Source of the DNA: Paenibacillus sp. MZ04-78.2
Lineage (GTDB): Bacteria > Bacillota > Bacilli > Paenibacillales > NBRC-103111
Assembly: GCF_024213375.1 (NCBI RefSeq)
Contig: NZ_JANAVJ010000011.1
Location: 81,344-145,343, forward strand
Length of the DNA stretch: 64,000 nt
Direction of reading: 5' to 3'
The number at the start of each line of letters is the position of its first letter. The stretch's first letter is position 1. A program made the translations under genes and the position numbers. The notes beneath the pieces were generated by a model. The model was not told the DNA's origin. It was given only the letters and a program-made list of their open reading frames with translations, and did not search any database. Below are positions 49,919 to 58,844 of this stretch, one piece after another.

Positions 49919-50617
49919 TTATTTCCCCTGCTCGCTGGACATTTTTTCTTTCAGAAGCTGCAGCTGATTATCGATTTTTTGCTGCTTTGCCGGGTCGACC
50001 GACACGGCGCTGCTGTACACCGAACCGGCATAGCCGCCACCCACGTAAGGCTTGCGCGCGATTTCCGCTTCGACTTCCAGCGACATGATCTTCTCTTCCA
50101 TCCGACGGAAGCCTTTTACGGCATTGCCGCCTTCGATAACGTTGTTTGCCGTCACTTCGGCCATTTGCTTTTTCGCCTTTGCCAATTGAGCGCGGGAAAT
50201 CAGCTCGCTGCGTTTGTTGCGCATTTGGTAGAACGCGTCTTTCATTTCATGCAGCTGCTGAACCAGCTCGGCCGCTTGCGCCTTGGCCTGCTCGTGCATT
50301 TCCGTGTACTCGGAGATTTTGCCCTCGTAGTACAGCTTTTGCTCCAAAGCTTGGCGTGCCGTTGCTTCCTGATCGTTCTTCAGCGCTTCCTTCGCTTGTC
50401 CTTCGTACTGCGACGTCAGACGGATCGCTTCTTCCAGACGCTCCTTCAGCTTGCGCTCGCTGGCGATTTGACGGGCAACCGTCACTTCGGCTTGCGCGAT
50501 TTCTTCTTCCATGTCGCGCAAATATTGATTCAGCATGATGATCGGATCTTCAACCTTATCAAGCAATTCATGCAGCGAAGCCTTCGTCATGTCTTTAATT
50601 CTGGAAAATACGCCCAT
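49919..50617 (-). CDS. pspA: PspA/IM30 family protein (LiaH-like)
   Basis: 232 residues, almost wholly coiled-coil: [22 protein letters not shown], then [20 protein letters not shown], typical for PspA/LiaH/Vipp1, ESCRT-III-like membrane-protecting proteins. It ends with a short Gly/Ser/Tyr linker ([15 protein letters not shown]) and a terminal helix. It follows pspC after 2 nt. Confidence 0.94.
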   Translation of the reverse strand: MGVFSRIKDMTKASLHELLDKVEDPIIMLNQYLRDMEEEIAQAEVTVARQIASERKLKERLEEAIRLTSQYEGQAKEALKNDQEATARQALEQKLYYEGKISEYTEMHEQAKAQAAELVQQLHEMKDAFYQMRNKRSELISRAQLAKAKKQMAEVTANNVIEGGNAVKGFRRMEEKIMSLEVEAEIARKPYVGGGYAGSVYSSAVSVDPAKQQKIDNQLQLLKEKMSSEQGK

Positions 50618-50619
50618 TA

Positions 50620-51138
50620 TTAAACCTCTCCTTTAGATGATTTTTGGTTTTGATTTTTTTCGTATTGCGCTACTTTGCTGCGCAGTTCTTCGATTTCTTT
50701 CCACATCGCTTTTTTCTCGATATCTTTCATCATATGGTCCAGATCACTGTCGGCGGTACCGCTCGGATTCGAGGAGGCCGCATATCTGCCTTCATAACGG
50801 TTGCCTTCTTGCGGCGGAACCCAGCCATGTCCTTGCGCTCTGCGGTAGTGCTTCTCGTCGCCTCTCCACTCTTTCCAGTTCGGGTGATTGCCGCCAGATT
50901 GTCCGTAGCCCTCGCCTCCGTAGGACGGTCCGTAGCCGTAAGGCCCGCCGGTCCAAGGCTCGCTTGGGATGACCAGTGCCGCCAGGAAGTATAGCGCAAC
51001 AACAACGCCTCCGGAAAAGAAAGCCGTTATCACCACGATCAGACGAAGCAGTGTGGCATCAATATTCATCGATTCCGCGAGACCGCCGCACAGGCCGGTT
51101 ACTTTGCGATCGGAACGAGAACGGTATAGTTTGCTCAT
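50620..51138 (-). CDS. PspC-domain membrane protein with Gly/Tyr-rich and coiled C-terminus
   Basis: 172 residues. PspC domain at 1-62: [36 protein letters not shown], then a second hydrophobic half ([13 protein letters not shown]). A flexible region follows ([17 protein letters not shown]) and a C-terminal helix ([27 protein letters not shown]), which could interact with PspA coiled coils. ATG overlaps the stop of the upstream PspA gene (ATGA). Confidence 0.92.
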   Translation of the reverse strand: MSKLYRSRSDRKVTGLCGGLAESMNIDATLLRLIVVITAFFSGGVVVALYFLAALVIPSEPWTGGPYGYGPSYGGEGYGQSGGNHPNWKEWRGDEKHYRRAQGHGWVPPQEGNRYEGRYAASSNPSGTADSDLDHMMKDIEKKAMWKEIEELRSKVAQYEKNQNQKSSKGEV

Positions 51139-51815
51139 GATTTATCCCAGCCCTCCTGTTTCAGTTTCGTCCGCAGCTTGGCCAGCTCTTGTTCCAGCGC
51201 CTGCGATGCCGCGCTGCCTACGGCGGACCATGCTTCGCGGACTTGGCCTCTCACTTCCCGCAGGGTGCGCGCAGTCAGTTCCATATCGGAGACCCGCTCG
51301 TCCAGCCGATCGAAGATCCGCGGATTCGGACCTGCGCCCATTGAACGCAGCCTTTCGTTCATCCGCTGCTGCAGCCTGACGGACTCCAGCCGCGCGATAT
51401 AGTAGGTGCGTTTCGAGGCGATTTCATCGAAATCCGCCTTAAGCTGTTGAAGCTGCTCCTCCAGCTCGACGATCCCCAGCTTGCTTTGATCGTACAGCGC
51501 CCGGTACTGCGTCGCTTTTTCCTCCTGCTGCATCTTCTCTTGAAGCGCGATGCGCGCCACTTCTTCCTCGCCGGCTCTCAGCGCCAACATCGCTTGCTGC
51601 TCGCGGCGCTCCTTAAGCTGCTCCGCCGATACGTACTGCTGGCGAAGCGAAGCGGCGTGAGACAGGCATTGCTGCAGCAGCCGTTCGGACTCGCGGATTT
51701 GCTCCGACTGGGACGCAAGATATTTATCGATCAGGCGAACCGGATCTTCCGCGTTCTCCAGCATTTCGTTGAAGTGCGCAACCGTAATATCCCGGAATCT
51801 TTTCCCTAAACTCAT
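51135..51815 (-). CDS. second PspA/IM30 family protein
   Basis: 226 residues from ATG 51815 (AAAGGTGG upstream), a divergent paralogue of the PspA at 49919: LGKRFRDITVAHFNEMLENA, EDPVRLIDKYLASQSEQIRE, long coiled coil, and a C-terminal segment ELTARTLREVRGQV. It lacks the Gly-rich linker. Placed before pspC, so the operon holds two PspA proteins around one PspC. Confidence 0.9.
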   Translation of the reverse strand: MSLGKRFRDITVAHFNEMLENAEDPVRLIDKYLASQSEQIRESERLLQQCLSHAASLRQQYVSAEQLKERREQQAMLALRAGEEEVARIALQEKMQQEEKATQYRALYDQSKLGIVELEEQLQQLKADFDEIASKRTYYIARLESVRLQQRMNERLRSMGAGPNPRIFDRLDERVSDMELTARTLREVRGQVREAWSAVGSAASQALEQELAKLRTKLKQEGWDKS

Positions 51816-51865
51816 GCTTTGCTCAACCACCTTTTCTCCGAATTTCAATCCGTCGTTTGTTTGAT

Positions 51866-52165
51866 TTAATATACCGATTTGTTACGCAGCAGCGAGATGC
51901 CGTAGCAGATCAAGCCGATGGCGATCAGGATGGCGAACAGGCCGGACAATTTACCGAAGAGGAACAGGCCGCCAAGGATGATCAGCCCCCACCCGATGAT
52001 CGTTTTTCCGTTTCTCAGTCCTACGAATCCGAGCCCTACCATTGCCGCCGGGAACAAGTAGCTCATCAAATGGTGTCCGAGCTGAAAGCCAAGCTTGTGG
52101 CTCAGGATCAACGCTCCGAAGAAGATCAGGAGGAACGCGAGTCCGGTATGTCGGTTCATTCTCAT
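51866..52165 (-). CDS. membrane protein, 99 aa (LiaF N-domain-like)
   Basis: First gene of the stress operon. Start at ATG 52165 after AAAGGCGGTGA. Hydrophobic segments (LAFLLIFFGALILSHKLGF, YLFPAAMVGLGFVGL, IIGWGLIILGGLFLFGKLSGLFAILIAIGLICYGI) in a pattern like the membrane half of LiaF/DUF5668 proteins. Probably helps sense envelope stress or recruits PspA; inferred from position. Confidence 0.8.
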   Translation of the reverse strand: MRMNRHTGLAFLLIFFGALILSHKLGFQLGHHLMSYLFPAAMVGLGFVGLRNGKTIIGWGLIILGGLFLFGKLSGLFAILIAIGLICYGISLLRNKSVY

Positions 52166-52214
52166 GGATTGACTCACCGCCTTTCGTTTTTGTTGTCGTC
52201 TTGCTTATGTCTTT

Positions 52215-52284
52215 ATTCTAGGTGAATCCGGCATTTCCCAAAACGGACCTGCGGCGGTTTTTGGAACTGGACCTAAGTCCAGTA
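52215..52284 (-). promoter_or_regulatory. promoter and palindrome upstream of the PspA/Lia operon
   Basis: Minus strand TAGAAT (52220-52215) with a poor -35 (TTTTGG, 52243-52238) at 17 nt, as expected for an activator-dependent promoter. The palindrome CTGGACctaaGTCCAG (52268-52283) sits about 57 nt upstream of the -10 and is a candidate LiaR site. Confidence 0.4.
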
Positions 52285-52377
52285 CGGCACCCGGCCTTAG
52301 ACAAGAGGAGACCCCGCCTTTTGTGCAAGGAATTGCTTGTGCTCGTCCCCGAGGTCTCCTCTCCAAAACAATCGCAA

Positions 52378-52430
52378 CAAAAAAAGCCCGCTTCGAGCGA
52401 TATCCTCGAAGGGGCCTGCACCCAGCGGGC
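52378..52430 (-). terminator. terminator after the Eis-like gene
   Basis: gcccgct/agcgggc outer stem with inner ttcgag/ctcgaa; on the minus strand TTTTTTT follows. A further 10-bp inverted repeat (agaggagacc 52304-52313, ggtctcctct 52353-52362) lies between here and the Lia operon promoter. Confidence 0.8.
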
Positions 52431-52440
52431 AGGTAGATGT

Positions 52441-53625
52441 CTAGAAGAAGTCGAGCATACACGTCTGACGTGCGGGAACGAGCCGCTCCAGCGATTCGCA
52501 CACCTCCGTCGTGCCCGCTAACCTGCCGATGTCCATCAAAAAGGATGGTCGCTGGTACCCTGTCAACATAGCGGCAAGCGTCTGGATCGTGCAGCTGGCG
52601 GTCGGCAGCTCGGGCGAAGCGCTTGCGACAGGCGTTACACGGGCCGTCCCCGACTCGTCCACTTGGAGCAGGAACCAGCCGTTGTTCCATTCCGCCTGCT
52701 CGTCTTTTACCTTCAGCTGCAGTGACCCTTTCGCCCCCGACGCGAACGGATACTTGGTCAAAAAGCCCGTCACATCCACAATCCGAGCCATGAAATAAGG
52801 TACAATCTCTTGTTTGATCCGGGGATTATCGAGCAGAAACGGCAGCTTATCGTTCGCGGGCGCTTTCATCACCAGCTTGTCCAGCATCGAGTCGTGATCG
52901 GCCAAGAAGCGCCATAAGGCCAGGCAAGCCCCGTGGTGCAGATAGATCAGCTCGTGAACTTTAAGGATATTATCCTTTACCTGATAATGTACGTAGCCGG
53001 CAGGCTGATTCTGCGCATCATAATATACGGCTACCGTTCCTTCTGTAAAGCTGAAAATGCGGTTCTTCCACCAAGCTTCATTTCGAATAACCGTACCGTT
53101 GTACCTGCTGGCGTAAGCTTCGTAGATCCCGTTCAGCAGCTTGACATCATGGCCGATCCGAACGACCCGCCCAGGCTGCGGGCCCAGTTTTGGAATCTTC
53201 TGGACGGAGATCTCGTATGATTTATACTCTGTATACGTTTCCCAGCCGTATTTACGGTAGAACGAGAATTGAAAAGGATGAAGGAACGACACCGTCTGGC
53301 CTTTCTCCCGCATCACCCGCAGTCCGTGCGACAGCAGCTTGGCCACCAGACCGCCCCGCCGATACTCCGGCCATGTGACGACGCCTGAGATTCCGCCCAT
53401 GTCGAACGCCTTGCCTTGAATATATGTTTGCAAATCAAGAATGGTCATTTTCGCCGCAAGCGTATCGTCAACATAAGCTCCCCATACCTGGTTCGAATCG
53501 AAAAGCTTCTTCCTCTTCTCGACTTTTTCAGGAGTAAGCTCATCTTGAAATGCGAATGCAGACATTTGCAAGCTGTCCATAAAATGTTCATTCGGAATAT
53601 TGCGAATTTCCAACCGCTGGTTCAT
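52441..53625 (-). CDS. Eis-like GNAT acetyltransferase
   Basis: 394 residues with the Eis family layout: N-terminal GNAT domain (GGISGVVTWPEYRRGGLVAKLL contains the acetyl-CoA loop V-x-x-x-x-RR-x-G), a second degenerate GNAT domain (YVHYQVKDNILKVHELIYL) and a C-terminal sterol-carrier-like domain ending exactly at MLDFF, where the terminal carboxylate takes part in catalysis. Acetylates amines such as aminoglycosides or peptides in other bacteria; the natural substrate is unknown. AAAGGGTGA before the ATG. Confidence 0.92.
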   Translation of the reverse strand: MNQRLEIRNIPNEHFMDSLQMSAFAFQDELTPEKVEKRKKLFDSNQVWGAYVDDTLAAKMTILDLQTYIQGKAFDMGGISGVVTWPEYRRGGLVAKLLSHGLRVMREKGQTVSFLHPFQFSFYRKYGWETYTEYKSYEISVQKIPKLGPQPGRVVRIGHDVKLLNGIYEAYASRYNGTVIRNEAWWKNRIFSFTEGTVAVYYDAQNQPAGYVHYQVKDNILKVHELIYLHHGACLALWRFLADHDSMLDKLVMKAPANDKLPFLLDNPRIKQEIVPYFMARIVDVTGFLTKYPFASGAKGSLQLKVKDEQAEWNNGWFLLQVDESGTARVTPVASASPELPTASCTIQTLAAMLTGYQRPSFLMDIGRLAGTTEVCESLERLVPARQTCMLDFF

Positions 53626-53811
53626 AAGTATTCACCCTTTCATGGCTGAAATCGCAGCCGTTATCCGCTCTTGATTCGTAACCGGTACAGTCAGGGTACT
53701 GTCTCCTGCCCGCCGACAGTTTTATTTTCGTTCAATAATCGGGCGTACGTCCAATCAGCACCCGGCATTTGTTCATATCATTTAACATGCCTTCTGAAAG
53801 GGGGATGTCAT

Positions 53812-53907
53812 ATGAGCCACTTTGGCGGATTCGGCTTTACTTCCACAGGTGTTATCCTGGTGCTGTTTATTCTGCTCGTCATCGTTTCCCGTTCATTGTT
53901 CATCTAA
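53812..53907 (+). CDS. YjcZ-family sporulation miniprotein, 31 aa
   Basis: MSHFGGFGFTSTGVILVLFI followed by LLVIVSRSLFI: Gly/Phe-rich start and one membrane helix, typical of the YjcZ/YczN miniproteins of spore formers. AAGGGGG lies 8 nt before the ATG. Convergent with moeA; a run of C and a run of G at 53912-53947 could form a weak terminator. Confidence 0.8.
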   Translation: MSHFGGFGFTSTGVILVLFILLVIVSRSLFI

Positions 53908-53955
53908 TGTACCGCCCCCCTGTCAGGGACGCTACTCCGGTAGGGGGTCTTTACT

Positions 53956-55212
53956 TCAATCCCCGATCGTCAAAACTCGCACCAACTCGCCCCGCCGGGC
54001 TCCCCGCCCGCCCGCCGGAAGACAAATTAAGCAATCGGTCTCTTTGATGGAAACCATAATGCTGGATTTGTCGCGACCGGCGGGCCTCACGCGGACCGTC
54101 CCATGTTCCACGTGCGAAGATCCGCGGACATATCGGGGATACGCCGATCCTTTCCCGTAGTCGGCATCCAGTACCGCTGTCGCTTCGGAGGGCAGCGGGT
54201 CGGGCGCCCCTTGCAAGGCGCGCAGGTAGGGGCGTACCAGCAGCTCGAATCCTACATAGCAAGCTCCAGGATTTCCGGACAAAGCGAACAACTGCTTGTC
54301 CCGCCACAGACCGACCGACGTCGGACTTCCCGGACGCATCGCGATCTTGTTAAAAAGCAGCTCGCCGTCCCACCGGGCGAACAGCTCGGCCAGCACATCC
54401 TTATCCCCTACCGACACGCCTCCGGTCGTTATCCACAGATCCGCCTGCTCCGCAGCGGCCAGCAGTTCCCGTTCCACCCGGTCGGCTTCGTCGGGAAGAA
54501 AAGGCATCAGCAGCGGTATTCCGCCTGCCTGCTGTACCTGACAGGCCAGCATATACCCGTTGCTGCCCCGGATTTTACCCGGCGCGAGCGGCGCGTCTAC
54601 CGGGAGCAGCTCGGAGCCGGTAGAGAAGATCGCTACTCTCGGCCGCTTGTACACCTTCACAAGGCTATGGCCGAAGGTAGCCAGCACGGCCGCTTCCCCC
54701 GGTCCGATAGTGCAGCCCTTCCGAAGAAGCTGCTCCCCGGCAGCAGCCTCTTCTCCTACCGGGGTCACATTGTCGCCGGGATTCATCGCTTTGTGAACCG
54801 CCACTGTACCCCCAAGGCCGACCTCTTCGTGGACCGAATTGGTCATCTCCAGCATCACAACCGCATCCGCCCCCTCGGGAACGGCAGCGCCGGTCATAAT
54901 TCTGGCCGTTTGGCCCGGGCCGATCGTCTTCGCCGGAACCGAACCGCAAGGAACCGTTTCCGCTACCTCCAAACAAACCGCCGCCGCAAGGGAAGCTCCT
55001 GCCGTATCCGATGCGCGCAATGCATAGCCGTCAACACCCGATCGCCGAAAATGCGGCAGCGGGCTGTTGGCGCAAACATTTTCCGCCAACCGCCTGCCGT
55101 AAGCCTCGAATAGCGGCACCTCTTCCGGCTCCTGAAGGCGGACATGCTGGAGTACACGCCGCTGCGCCTCTTCGAGGCTGATGGCCTGCCGACCGAATTT
55201 CAAGTCACTCAC
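53956..55212 (-). CDS. moeA: molybdopterin molybdotransferase MoeA
   Basis: 418 residues; inserts molybdate into adenylylated molybdopterin. Seen: SGVDGYALRASDT, GQTARIMTGAAVPEGADAVVMLE, VAIFSTGSELLP, IRGSNGYML, ITTGGVSVGDKD, and LFALSGNPGACYVGFELLVRP. GTG start with GGGGG just before moaA's end, 3 nt after the moaA stop, so translation is probably coupled. Confidence 0.95.
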   Translation of the reverse strand: MSDLKFGRQAISLEEAQRRVLQHVRLQEPEEVPLFEAYGRRLAENVCANSPLPHFRRSGVDGYALRASDTAGASLAAAVCLEVAETVPCGSVPAKTIGPGQTARIMTGAAVPEGADAVVMLEMTNSVHEEVGLGGTVAVHKAMNPGDNVTPVGEEAAAGEQLLRKGCTIGPGEAAVLATFGHSLVKVYKRPRVAIFSTGSELLPVDAPLAPGKIRGSNGYMLACQVQQAGGIPLLMPFLPDEADRVERELLAAAEQADLWITTGGVSVGDKDVLAELFARWDGELLFNKIAMRPGSPTSVGLWRDKQLFALSGNPGACYVGFELLVRPYLRALQGAPDPLPSEATAVLDADYGKGSAYPRYVRGSSHVEHGTVRVRPAGRDKSSIMVSIKETDCLICLPAGGRGARRGELVRVLTIGD

Positions 55213-55215
55213 GCT

Positions 55216-56223
55216 TTAACCCCCGATCTGCGACATGCGCCGGGAGGTAGGCGTATGGCTCTGCTGCTCGCTCAGAAACACTTTTGCCATCTCATGGCTT
55301 TCCGGCTTCACGTCCAGCGCCCGGAAGAACAGCTCAGCCAGCGCCTGATCGTTACCAATATAACGGCGCACGTTGAACTCATCGGACCAGTACAGGCAAG
55401 GCTTGATATTGCCGTCCGCCGTAAGACGCAGCCGGTTGCACGTCTCGCAGAAATGGTCGCTGACCGGATGAATCAGCCCGAACGTGCCCGTTGCCCCGGC
55501 GATCCGGAAATTTTGCGAAGGCCCGTTTCCCTGAACCGACCGCTCCAGCGCCTCCACCTGCCATCCTATTGTTTCACACCGTTCCAGCACTGTGCCTAAC
55601 GGAATATATCTCGTTTTCCAGCCGTCGTCGTCGTGTCCGATCGGCATATATTCAATAAAGCGCACGTGCAAACCGCGCTCCAGCGTCAGCTTCAGAAAAT
55701 CTTCGATTTCGTCGTCGTTCAAACCTTTCATCAGCACGACGTTCAGCTTGATCGGGTCGAGTCCGACCCGGGATGCCGCTTCCAGACTCGCCAGCACGCG
55801 CGACAAATCGCCTCCACGCGTAATGAGGGAAAACCGGTCCGCCCGCAAAGAGTCCAGGCTGACATTAATTCTTGTGAGCCCGGCTTCGCGCAGCTTTTCC
55901 GCCCGCGAAGCGAAGTGGATCGCATTCGTCGTCAAAGCGATATCTTCAATGCCGTCGATCGCGCTCAACATCCGCACGAGCTGCTCCAGGTTTTTGCGTA
56001 CGAGCGGCTCGCCCCCGGTCAGCCGCAGCTTGCGAACTCCGTACCCGGCAAGCACCCGCACGACTTCGGCGATCTCATCGAACGTCAAGAGCTTTTCCTC
56101 CGGCTCGAACTCCATACCTTCTTCCGGCATACAGTACACGCAGCGCAAATTGCACCGGTCCGTCACGGAAATTCGAAGATAGTCATGAATGCGGCCAAAG
56201 CGATCCTTCAATATCTGTGACAT
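55216..56223 (-). CDS. moaA: GTP 3',8-cyclase MoaA
   Basis: 335-residue radical-SAM enzyme, first step of molybdenum cofactor synthesis. N-terminal cluster motif C24-x3-C28-x2-C31 (CNLRCVYC), RLTGGEPLVRK, C-terminal cluster CETCNRLRLTADGNIKPCLYW, and the C-terminal GG (QIGG) required for activity. GGGGG upstream of the ATG. A hairpin lies between it and mobA, so both promoter-driven and read-through transcription are possible. Confidence 0.96.
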   Translation of the reverse strand: MSQILKDRFGRIHDYLRISVTDRCNLRCVYCMPEEGMEFEPEEKLLTFDEIAEVVRVLAGYGVRKLRLTGGEPLVRKNLEQLVRMLSAIDGIEDIALTTNAIHFASRAEKLREAGLTRINVSLDSLRADRFSLITRGGDLSRVLASLEAASRVGLDPIKLNVVLMKGLNDDEIEDFLKLTLERGLHVRFIEYMPIGHDDDGWKTRYIPLGTVLERCETIGWQVEALERSVQGNGPSQNFRIAGATGTFGLIHPVSDHFCETCNRLRLTADGNIKPCLYWSDEFNVRRYIGNDQALAELFFRALDVKPESHEMAKVFLSEQQSHTPTSRRMSQIGG

Positions 56224-56268
56224 CCTGCATGCCCCCGTTCTCGGTTATACCCACCATTATGTCACAAA

Positions 56269-56315
56269 ACAGGCCCGTCTTCCATAAACAAAAAAGCATT
56301 CGAGGGAAGGCCTGT
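56269..56315 (-). terminator. hairpin between mobA and moaA
   Basis: acaggcc (56269-56275) with ggcctgt (56309-56315) plus cttcc/ggaag; TTTTG follows on the minus strand. A TATAAC further down may be a -10 for moaA. Confidence 0.5.
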
Positions 56316-56322
56316 AAACCGG

Positions 56323-56940
56323 CTAAAACCTAAGTCGTTTACCGGTAAGTCTCTCATATTCGTCCGGATCGTTAATATTCCGGATAAATCCCTTTGAAAC
56401 TCCCTTCCGCTCCAAAAACAATTCGTCCACCACCTGCAAAGTTACTGCATCCAATAGCCCCATCAACCGCAGATCGTTCGCCGCCAACAACCGCTCCACC
56501 TCGGGAAGACAGTTCTTGAGATATATGCCGTGCAGCGGATGAAGCCTTCCGTCGATCTTGGCAACCGCAGCATCTGCGCCAACGCTGCTCCGCAGCTCCG
56601 AGAGAGCCTTCGCCGCTTCGGCATCAACCCACGGCATATCGCAGCCGACGATCCACAGCTCCTCGTACGACGCCGATTTCATGGCGGCTTGAAAACCGGC
56701 AAGCGGCCCCCGTCCCGGCTGCTGGTCGGGAATGATCCGCACCGGAGACTCCCCGGAGAACGCGTGAACGACAGCCTCATACCGTTCCGGCTCCTGCGTC
56801 ACGATAAGCAGTTCCGTGCACAGGCTTCCAAGCTCGGCCAACTGCCTGGCCAAAAACGTATCGCCTTCGTACATAAGCAGCGCCTTGCTTTGTCCTCCCA
56901 TCCGTCGATTTTGCCCGCCTGCCAAGATTACGCCTGTCAT
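56323..56940 (-). CDS. mobA: molybdenum cofactor guanylyltransferase MobA
   Basis: 205 residues from ATG 56940 (AAAGGCG upstream). TGVILAGGQNRRMGGQSKALL is the GTP-binding LAGGxSxRMGxDKA motif; IIPDQQPGRGPLAGFQAAM and WIVGCDMPWVDAE follow. Attaches GMP to molybdopterin to make the guanine dinucleotide cofactor. First gene of the mob-moa-moe set; moaBCDE are not here. Confidence 0.93.
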   Translation of the reverse strand: MTGVILAGGQNRRMGGQSKALLMYEGDTFLARQLAELGSLCTELLIVTQEPERYEAVVHAFSGESPVRIIPDQQPGRGPLAGFQAAMKSASYEELWIVGCDMPWVDAEAAKALSELRSSVGADAAVAKIDGRLHPLHGIYLKNCLPEVERLLAANDLRLMGLLDAVTLQVVDELFLERKGVSKGFIRNINDPDEYERLTGKRLRF

Positions 56941-57085
56941 GGCACGCCTTTGTCCGCCGTACCGCCCCATCGCCTTCAACCCTTCCTTCCGTACATGGAC
57001 GAAGCTGCTGCGCTCCGTCTCCCATCCCTATATTTTTCGGACCGCCTATTTCGACCCGTCTATCCTATCTTATTTTCGCAAAGGC

Positions 57086-57112
57086 AAAAAGGGCCCGAAC
57101 CCGTCGGTTCAA
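57086..57112 (-). terminator. weak terminator after yqfL
   Basis: gaacc/ggttc stem (57097-57110) then gggcccttttt on the minus strand. Confidence 0.4.
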
Positions 57113-57127
57113 GCCTCTCGTCTGCCA

Positions 57128-57934
57128 TTAATTTAAGTACCCCATAATAATGCCGGCTGTTTCTTCGATTGCTTTATCCGTTACGTTGATCACCAAGCAT
57201 CCGACCTGTTTCATCAACGCTTGTGCATAGCGGAGCTCTTCATCGATTCGCTCAATCGCGGCGTATTTCGCCCCGAACGGCAAACCGACCGCTTTCAGCC
57301 GTTCTGTCCGAATCTTGTACAGCTTGTCTGCGTCCATCGTCAAGCCGACAATCCGATTGCCCGGCACCAGAAACAGCTCTTTGGGCGGTTTGACCTCCGG
57401 CACAAGCGGCAGATTGGATACTTTTATCCCTTTATGCGCCAAAAAAATACTTAGCGGTGTCTTCGACGTGCGTGAAACTCCGATCAAGACGAGATTCGCC
57501 TTCAGCAGGGAGCTCGTATCGCGTCCGTCGTCGCATTTGACAGCGAACTCGATAGCTTCCACGCGGCGGAAATAATCCTCGTCCAGTTGATGAAGCAAGC
57601 CCGGTTTCCGCTTCGGCGCATCACCCCACGTATCGATAAACGCCTGCATCATCGGTCCCATGATATCGACTGCACGGACGCCGAGGCGGACCGCCTCTTC
57701 CTTCATCATTTCCCGAAGCTCCGGCTGTACCAGGGTATACGCCACAAATCCGCCGCGTTTTGCCGCCTCTTCCATAATGGTACGGATTTCATCCTCGGTT
57801 TTAATATGGCCGATCCGCTTCGTTCTCACCTGGTGGGCGTCAAACTGACGGATCGTCGCTCGAACGACCGCTTCCGCCGTTTCCCCGACGGAATCCGAGC
57901 ATATCGTGATCTCGTACTGTTGTTCTTCCTTCAT
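57128..57934 (-). CDS. pyruvate,phosphate dikinase regulatory protein (PpsR/YqfL)
   Basis: 268 residues of the bifunctional kinase/phosphorylase family (DUF299). ITICSDSVGETAEAVVRA starts the protein; the P-loop-like GVSRTSKTPLSIFLA near residue 150 and LVPGNRIVGLTMD follow. In Bacillus YqfL acts with CcpN on gluconeogenic gene control. ATG 57934 follows AAAGGAG; 57958 is less likely. It lies 31 nt after the ccpN stop; the pair is conserved. Confidence 0.92.
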   Translation of the reverse strand: MKEEQQYEITICSDSVGETAEAVVRATIRQFDAHQVRTKRIGHIKTEDEIRTIMEEAAKRGGFVAYTLVQPELREMMKEEAVRLGVRAVDIMGPMMQAFIDTWGDAPKRKPGLLHQLDEDYFRRVEAIEFAVKCDDGRDTSSLLKANLVLIGVSRTSKTPLSIFLAHKGIKVSNLPLVPEVKPPKELFLVPGNRIVGLTMDADKLYKIRTERLKAVGLPFGAKYAAIERIDEELRYAQALMKQVGCLVINVTDKAIEETAGIIMGYLN

Positions 57935-57965
57935 CCGGTTTTCTTCTCCTTTGTTCATGAATGCC

Positions 57966-58634
57966 CTAACGGTCCATCGCCAGATCGACTAAAATATTCG
58001 TCATTATCGTTTTTGTCACCCGTCCGACAACGTCCCACCGGGATCTTCCGCTCAACTGAGCGGCTTTAGATTCCACGACGACAGGCAGGCTGTCAACCTG
58101 ATGATGAATCATCTTCCGCGCCGCATCGATCACGGATTCATCGGGAGAGACATGAATAACGTTCGGCTCGCGGGTCATGACCATGCTGACCGGCATGGAA
58201 GCCGCATTCGTATTGCCGAGCGTGAATTTAAGCAAGTCTTTACGGGAAATGACCCCGGATAGGCAATCCTCGTCATCCACGACGATCAGACTGCCGACGT
58301 TCTCCATAAACAGCATCACGACCGCGTCGTTCACAGAAGCATTCTCCCGAACGACGACAGGGATCGATTGGACATCCTTTACCTTCATGCCCAGCAGCTT
58401 ACGGGAAACCAGGGAGCCCGGCGTCATGGCCGAGCCGGGGGTATAGCCCACCTTCGGCTTGGCATCCACAAGCCCGAGCATGACAAGCAGGGCCAGATCC
58501 GACCGGAGGGTCGGGCGGCTTAGACCTAACATCTCCGCTATTTGTTCGCCCGTAATGGGCGCGTGTACCTTTACCAATTCTACGATCTGCAGTTGGCGCA
58601 CAGTCAGTTCGATGACCGGTCCCTCCTCACTCAA
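57966..58634 (-). CDS. ccpN: CcpN-type repressor of gluconeogenesis
   Basis: 222 residues: winged HTH (ITGEQIAEMLGLSRPTLRSD, LALLVMLGLVDAKPKVGY) and two CBS domains (VVRENASVNDAVVMLFMENVGSLIVVD and NVIHVSPDESVIDAARKMIHHQVDSLPVV) that sense adenine nucleotides. CcpN represses gapB and pckA when glucose is present. TTG start with AAAGG about 5 nt upstream; a GAGGAGG within the first codons makes the exact start uncertain. Divergent from glpX; TGTGCCACATT at 58657-58667 resembles the CcpN box as I remember it. Confidence 0.92.
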   Translation of the reverse strand: MSEEGPVIELTVRQLQIVELVKVHAPITGEQIAEMLGLSRPTLRSDLALLVMLGLVDAKPKVGYTPGSAMTPGSLVSRKLLGMKVKDVQSIPVVVRENASVNDAVVMLFMENVGSLIVVDDEDCLSGVISRKDLLKFTLGNTNAASMPVSMVMTREPNVIHVSPDESVIDAARKMIHHQVDSLPVVVESKAAQLSGRSRWDVVGRVTKTIMTNILVDLAMDR

Positions 58635-58770
58635 AGCAGCCTTTGCGGTTTATCGCTGTGCCACATTCCAATCCAATTGTACCAAAAATAGTCCAAAACT
58701 CATAGAACCGTTTTTCACCGACGATCTCAATCGAAATATAACGTACTACTCAATTTATATCAAGTGTTTA

Positions 58771-58799
58771 TTGCGTATTATTTATTTATTAATTATACT
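58771..58799 (+). promoter_or_regulatory. glpX promoter
   Basis: TTGCGT (58771-58776), 17-nt AT-rich spacer, TATACT (58794-58799), 45 nt before the start. Confidence 0.65.
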
Positions 58800-58844
58800 A
58801 TATATATTGAAACGTGACCATTTATTTTATAGGGGGCTGAACTG

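Noticed and set aside
52205..52690. 161-codon minus-strand frame
   Set aside because: Runs through the Eis-like terminator and antisense-free intergenic DNA out of frame with the real gene; codon use atypical.
58635..58844. A riboswitch or T-box upstream of glpX or ccpN
   Set aside because: No conserved T-box or riboswitch core seen; the region is explained by divergent promoters.
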